Source: Sistotremastrum niveocremeum HHB9708 (taxonomy: Eukaryota > Basidiomycota > Agaricomycetes > Sistotremastrales > Sistotremastraceae). From it: a stretch of DNA of 64,000 nt. Positions 59,973-64,000 of this stretch are shown one piece after another. The DNA lies in the NCBI GenBank assembly GCA_001630475.1, contig KV419438.1, positions 162,936-226,935 on the forward strand. Direction: 5' to 3'. The translations under genes were made by a program, and so were the position numbers. Below the pieces are notes generated by a model that searched no databases, was not told the DNA's origin, and saw only the letters and a list, made by a program, of their open reading frames with translations. The first letter of the stretch is position 1. Every line of letters starts with the position of its first letter.

Positions 59973-60603
59973 GCTCTGCCTGGCGGCCAATGAAAGTACA
60001 CCTAAACTCCTGAATAATGGAGGAGGGTATCAAAGCGTACTAGTAAGTCTCTGATGAGAGGAAGACGACTCTATAGCTTATCATCCACTCGAAAGGGCGA
60101 CGGCGATGGCGAAGACCTTGACGTGAGTTTGTGGGTCGACGAAGACGACTGAAATGGCGGTCACGTCATACATCACATCCGTGACTGCCGTCACGTTCTC
60201 CTCGCGCGGATTTAACGGAGTTGGGAGTTTTCTGTTCGCATTCAGTTGTCGTCACCGCTCGCCACGATTACTGCTTCGTTCTCAAACTCATACTGACTCC
60301 GCTACTGAGTATGATTTAACCCGAAGATTTTTTTCCAAAGACCCCGAAATTTTCATGACATGTAAATCCCATGGCTCAAGGAAGTCGCGGCAGAAATGAG
60401 TGGCAGACATCAGCGGCTGAAAGCCTTCAAAGCCCTACCAGCCGAATTTAACACACCACAGCGAGCCTCAATTGGAGATTCAAAGCGAGGAGTCCCAATT
60501 TTCACATTCTCTTCAAATTCAATATCTTGTTTGTCGTATCTGGAAACAGACTGAACACGCCCGATTGAGGAGACCAAATATGAAAGGGTGCTACAGCATA
60601 ACT
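59973..60603. other. spacer in F-box array
   Basis: No gene is supported in this interval. ORFs at 60154-60399 and 60472-60717 overlap spacer and antisense of member 4. Confidence 0.4.
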
Positions 60604-61464
60604 TTAAATGGAAGGAAGTGGCTCCCTAAACTGCTTCTCAATAATTTCGGCCCAATCCAAGGACCCCAAATCCCACCCTTCATCGGGCTCCAGCTTGACT
60701 CGAAGATATTGAAGTGAACCTGTCGGATTGGCATATCTGGTTATGATTCCAATCGCCTTCCGCTCAGGTATAGGCCGATGATGATGAGCGGAGATCACGA
60801 CATGGACACCCCGTGCTTCCAACAATGGCAATGCATCTCTCAAAAATTCCCCAATATTTGCACACCACTTCCGCATATCCACCCGAATGCACACATGCTG
60901 CAGGGAGGTGAAGCGCCGTGATAAGTCGATCCTCCACCTAGGGCCATTGAAATACCACGAAAATGTCAAATGGGTGACCGAATTCAAGGACCCCCGCGAA
61001 TCGAATAGAGCGTCGGCATTCTCGGGGTCCAGTGGTAGATTCGAGTTCAAAGAAATGCCGAGTAACAGTAGATGTCTAGGCTTCAATATCTCGATGATGG
61101 GATAGAAGCGATTGTCGAAAGTACCCAACCGCTGTTCGTCCTGTGACTGGAGGGCAAGACCACGTGTCGGAGAGCCTCCATCAAAGACATTCTCTGGATC
61201 CTCGTGGCCCAGCCACACGCGCTCGTGGAACTAGAATGCCACATCCCGTACGAGGGATTTCGAATTGCTTGTCTCGTTCAACAAACGTTGAAGATCGAGA
61301 GGCGAGCGAACGCGGACAGAACATGTCAATAGGGGCATGAAGCGTCGATAGTACGATTTGGAGGTGAGGCAGATGGACAGTAGAGTGCGTCGATCGCAGT
61401 CTGCAACCACTGATTCGAACACGAGATAGACAATGTCTTCTGGGGAATTCGAGAATGCTGTCAT
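60604..61464 (-). pseudogene. F-box-like array member 4, interrupted by a nonsense codon
   Basis: The coding frame from the ATG at 61464 ('MTAFSNSPEDIVYLVFESVV') runs through 'LLSICLTSKSYYRRFMPLL' and 'LNETSNSKSLVRDVAF', then meets TAG at 61233-61231. Directly after it the same frame continues without a shift ('FHERVWLGHEDPENVFDGG') to 'LNSVTHLTFSWYFNGPRWRI', 'LQHVCIRVDMRKWCANIGEF', 'YLRVKLEPDEGWDLGSLDWA' and the stop at 60604. Member 3 has 'VQDIFFLFTESFW' at the same place, so the stop lies inside the family's conserved segment. This is a recent loss, since a single base change explains it; a sequencing error or stop readthrough cannot be excluded. Confidence 0.72.
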
Positions 61465-61861
61465 GGATGCAAAGTGATTTATACGTGACAGAAGAGGTGT
61501 GATGTCAGGATGCCACCCCACGTACACGTTGATCGCAGCCTTGGCTGCGTACCTGCGGTCTTGACTTGAGTCGCACTGCGGGACTTGAACTTCAAAGACC
61601 AACCTGATCCCGTATAGTACTTCGGCAGTTGCCGCTCACTTCCTCATTGTGGTTTCAGAATCCAATTTCACCAATTGGTTCGACAATTATGGGGAGACAA
61701 GACAAGTTATATTGACGCATACGACTGAACAACTCCCCTCCTTAAATGATGTGCAGGCTGCTGATGGTTGGCTCTCAGTCTGGGGCGACGGGATCGCAGT
61801 ACGGAGGGCAGCGGCTGTGCGGAGGTCTAAGGATTTCGAATACCAGTCGCTGTCAAACTGA
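61465..61861. other. spacer in F-box array
   Basis: Upstream region of member 4. The frame of member 4 is open back to 61602 without a convincing earlier start. No other gene is seen. Confidence 0.4.
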
Positions 61862-62707
61862 TTAAGAAACATGACATCTAGGGTTCTTTTCGAGATCCTC
61901 CCACCAATCCCCAGGGACCACTGTATTAACAGGCGAACACTCGACAAAAATTCTGATCTTAGGGCAGTCCCAGCAGTGAAGAGCACGGACTACGTCATTG
62001 GTAGATGAGTCCATTGGACATCGGAGAGATTGCAGCCGCGGATGCACATGAAGTTCGACGACTGCCCCACTGGACTCAAATGGACCAAACAGTTGCTCGA
62101 GTTCTGTTTGGCCGCATGGGATCTCGAGGGTACTAGTGTCAACTCGTAGATACTTCAGTGATGGAAATCGAGATTTGCAGATGTCAAGACTCTCGGCACT
62201 GAGACTACGTCCCACCGCATGCAGGCCGATCACAGACGGTGCCACCCAGTACTCCGGATAATGATTCTTAAGAGAAGGGTATGGTTCCAAGTGAATGCGC
62301 AAGCGCATAGGAAGTAGGCTCTCGACTAAGCGATGCGAAGGAAGCCAGATGAATGAGGAGAGCGCAAGAGATCGGACGTTCGGAAATTGTGACAGGAAGA
62401 AGACGTGGGATTCCTCTTCGAAGGAGAATGATTCCGGTACGATTGCGAGCCTTTGTACGGCCTCTCGCTTGCCAGGAGTGATGTTCCGGAAGAAAGAATG
62501 AAATTGGTGTTGTTTCAGGGAGACAGTGATATATAGTCTGTTGCCGAGTGCATCGTTGAATTTACGACAGACGCGGGCGAGTGAAGCGGCAGATGAGACG
62601 CTCTCAGCATGTGTGAAATCGAAGATAATCTGGAGAAGCTCAACAGGCAGCATCTCAACGGGTCGAATGTAGGGGTTCAAGTCTGACGGATGTTCTGAAA
62701 GCGACAT
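61862..62707 (-). CDS. F-box protein, array member 5 (different subfamily)
   Basis: 281 aa from the ATG at 62707. It has a canonical F-box-like segment 'MLPVELLQIIFDFTHAES' followed by 'SLARVCRKFNDALGNRLYIT'. The C-terminal part has leucine-rich stretches ('FPNVRSLALSSFIWLPSHRL', 'FPSLKYLRVDTSTLEIP', 'VVELHVHPRLQSLRCPM') and ends 'PGDWWEDLEKNPRCHVS'. It lacks the 'THLxFSW' and 'RLDMRxW' landmarks of the other four genes, so it is a distinct F-box family beside them. An SCF adaptor role is inferred from the domain. Confidence 0.8.
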   Translation of the reverse strand: MSLSEHPSDLNPYIRPVEMLPVELLQIIFDFTHAESVSSAASLARVCRKFNDALGNRLYITVSLKQHQFHSFFRNITPGKREAVQRLAIVPESFSFEEESHVFFLSQFPNVRSLALSSFIWLPSHRLVESLLPMRLRIHLEPYPSLKNHYPEYWVAPSVIGLHAVGRSLSAESLDICKSRFPSLKYLRVDTSTLEIPCGQTELEQLFGPFESSGAVVELHVHPRLQSLRCPMDSSTNDVVRALHCWDCPKIRIFVECSPVNTVVPGDWWEDLEKNPRCHVS

Positions 62708-63228
62708 GGATGATTGTGAATGAGACTATACATTACCCAATGAGTCAACGCCATCCAATAAATATGTAAATTGACATACCGGCAATATTGATCAAACAAT
62801 GTGGTCCAGTGAACAGAAATTTGGCGGATGAAGTGATAGGAGAAGGCAGCTGGAGCCGAGATAGCCTCGTAGGACGCCTGAAAAGAGGTCAGAAATTATT
62901 CGTGTTTCTCATGTGAGAAGAGGCTTATACATACCTAATTGGCTTAGGCTTCTGCAAATCGTCCCGAATCGCAGCGCTTCTTGCGGTTGGGGGCGCAGAA
63001 GAAGGGGTCGAGGCGGAGTGTGAATCTCGGCAGCTCCGGCAGGATTTCGGGGAGTTCGGCCGAATAGCCAGTCTGAGTTGCATGAATTCGAGAATCGAGA
63101 TATGCGGGAAGTTATGAACGGTATATTAGGGGGACACTCTTCCATAAATATCGAGAGATGAAAACGCAGGCCGGACCAACGAGAGTAGTCATCTGAAAGC
63201 AACATTCATGAAATCACACAATCTCATA
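62708..63228. other. spacer between F-box array and SDR relic
   Basis: No gene is supported. A 98-codon minus-strand ORF (62909-63205) has no recognisable domain. Confidence 0.4.
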
Positions 63229-63700
63229 TCAAAGTTTGGCCGCCATTGACATGAAGCGTCTCTCCAGTGATGAAGCCGCATCTAATGCACAGGACAAGCA
63301 TCTCAGTTGTGTATTTAGTCGATGAAGGCTGTAACTCACTTCATACAGAACAAATACGCTTCGGCAATCCAGATCGCGAAGTAAGACCGTTGAAGTCACG
63401 AATATTATTCCTCACTTACTTCGTCGGCTGATACGACGTGCTTCACCAGGAGTTTATCTGCAGCTTCCTGCAGCATCTTCTCCCGAGCGTCTTGAGGCAC
63501 CGTGTCCCAGAGCTAAGGCGAAGTGGTCAGACGATGCGTAGGCGGTTCCAGCAAGGAGACGTACCTCAGTATTGACCTGTGCATTACTGCTGATTGCACC
63601 GGAGTTTGCCGAAACGCGCCGCGCGATGAGTTTCGGCGGGCCCATTCTTTCAACCATCATATCTCGCTCAAATCTCAACGGATTGGCCTGATTTTTTCGT
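63229..63700 (-). pseudogene. degenerate short-chain dehydrogenase/reductase (C-terminal part)
   Basis: The C-terminal exons of an SDR are clear: 'RRVSANSGAI' (compare RVNAVSPGAI in intact enzymes), 'VNTELWDTVPQDAREKML', 'QEAADKLLVKHVVSADE', 'IAEAYLFCMK' and 'CGFITGETLHVNGGQTL'. The part holding the NAD-binding Gly motif and the catalytic Tyr-x-x-x-Lys is not found in the remaining ~300 bp of the window. The exon starting 'IAEAYLF' has 'ctgg' instead of an AG acceptor, and the Pro of the conserved 'SPGA' is missing. These suggest a decayed gene. Intact parts beyond the right edge cannot be excluded. Confidence 0.6.
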
Positions 63701-63703
63701 CGT

Positions 63704-63890
63704 TGAGATGGGGCACCGTGCCCCTTCATTCCAGTGCCTATTATGTCTCGTATATCGAAGAAAATAGAACGATGATTATTTTGTGGATTTTATGACAGAA
63801 TGTAGGAGCTTACAGCTCGCTGGATACGAGTTGTATCGCCATGTAAGACATGGATTATTGATGGGGCACCATGCCCCCATTTTATCAGTG
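63704..63890. repeat. paired palindromic direct repeats GGGGCACCRTGCCCC
   Basis: The palindrome GATGGGGCACCGTGCCCC begins near 63706, and a near-identical GATGGGGCACCATGCCCCC begins near 63858, about 150 bp later in the same orientation. Each could form a hairpin. The spacing and A/T-rich interior would fit the two ends of a small mobile element or a duplicated hairpin. No ORF lies between them. Confidence 0.5.
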
Positions 63891-64000
63891 CAAAGGGGTT
63901 CGCCTCCAAGACTTGAATGGTTCTGAAATTCGAAAATCAAAGAATGGAAGATGGCAGCATTGAACAGGTCACACAGAAGGCAATACGGCAGCAATGGACT
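63891..64000. other. right edge of window
   Basis: No feature is recognised in the last ~110 bases. Confidence 0.3.

Overview
This window is nuclear DNA from a filamentous fungus, most likely a basidiomycete of the Agaricomycetes type. Genes are dense and carry many short spliceosomal introns (about 45-60 nt, GTRNGN...YAG). The content fits that group: tandem BTB/POZ and F-box paralogues, a tyrosine-kinase-like kinase fused to kinesin-light-chain-type TPRs, a Zn2Cys6 activator and a family-X polymerase with a BRCT domain. No bacterial, organellar or viral genes were seen. The species cannot be named from the sequence. Gene models were built by hand: where stated, exon lengths sum to a multiple of three across all proposed junctions. 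Coordinates may be off by a base or two at some splice sites.

Left part (1-17 kb): three tandem BTB genes; a ten-exon HRD3/SEL1L-type ERAD gene; a PTAR1-like prenyltransferase alpha-repeat gene; a nine-exon gene joining a CCCH zinc finger, ankyrin repeats and a ClpB-type AAA+ ATPase; a small kinase-like (APH-type) gene; and a hypothetical gene with an AT-hook-like motif. From 17 to 22 kb long ORFs are scarce, but an intron-rich unknown gene, possibly decaying, can be traced on the minus strand (18.7-20.7 kb).

Middle (22-38 kb): a small basic nuclear protein, a 337-bp terminal-inverted-repeat element with a 4-bp target duplication, the complete cohesin gene SMC3, a Zn2Cys6 transcription factor, a family-X DNA polymerase with a BRCT domain, and a 122-aa unknown gene. 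SMC3 and the transcription factor diverge from a 2-kb spacer. From 37.5 to 43.2 kb no complete gene was found, only one charged open fragment.

Right part (43-64 kb): a multi-pass membrane protein, a kinase-TPR fusion, an F-box-like gene split by a 357-bp TA-flanked MITE, a DEK_C/SWIB chromatin protein, a D-2-hydroxyacid dehydrogenase, and a signal-peptide-peptidase-like membrane protein whose catalytic motifs are all substituted. An array of five F-box-like genes follows; two are copies of a ~1.5-kb tandem duplication and one carries a nonsense codon. A degenerate SDR gene lies at the right edge.

Cellular roles in the conserved genes: ERAD (HRD3), cohesion (SMC3), DNA repair (Pol X), prenylation (PTAR1-like), chromatin (SWIB) and 2-oxoacid reduction. 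The accessory part (BTB, F-box, kinase-TPR, transposon relics) looks fast-evolving. The most unusual items are the apparent pseudoprotease of the SPP family, the CCCH-ankyrin-ClpB fusion and the MITE that splits the F-box frame.
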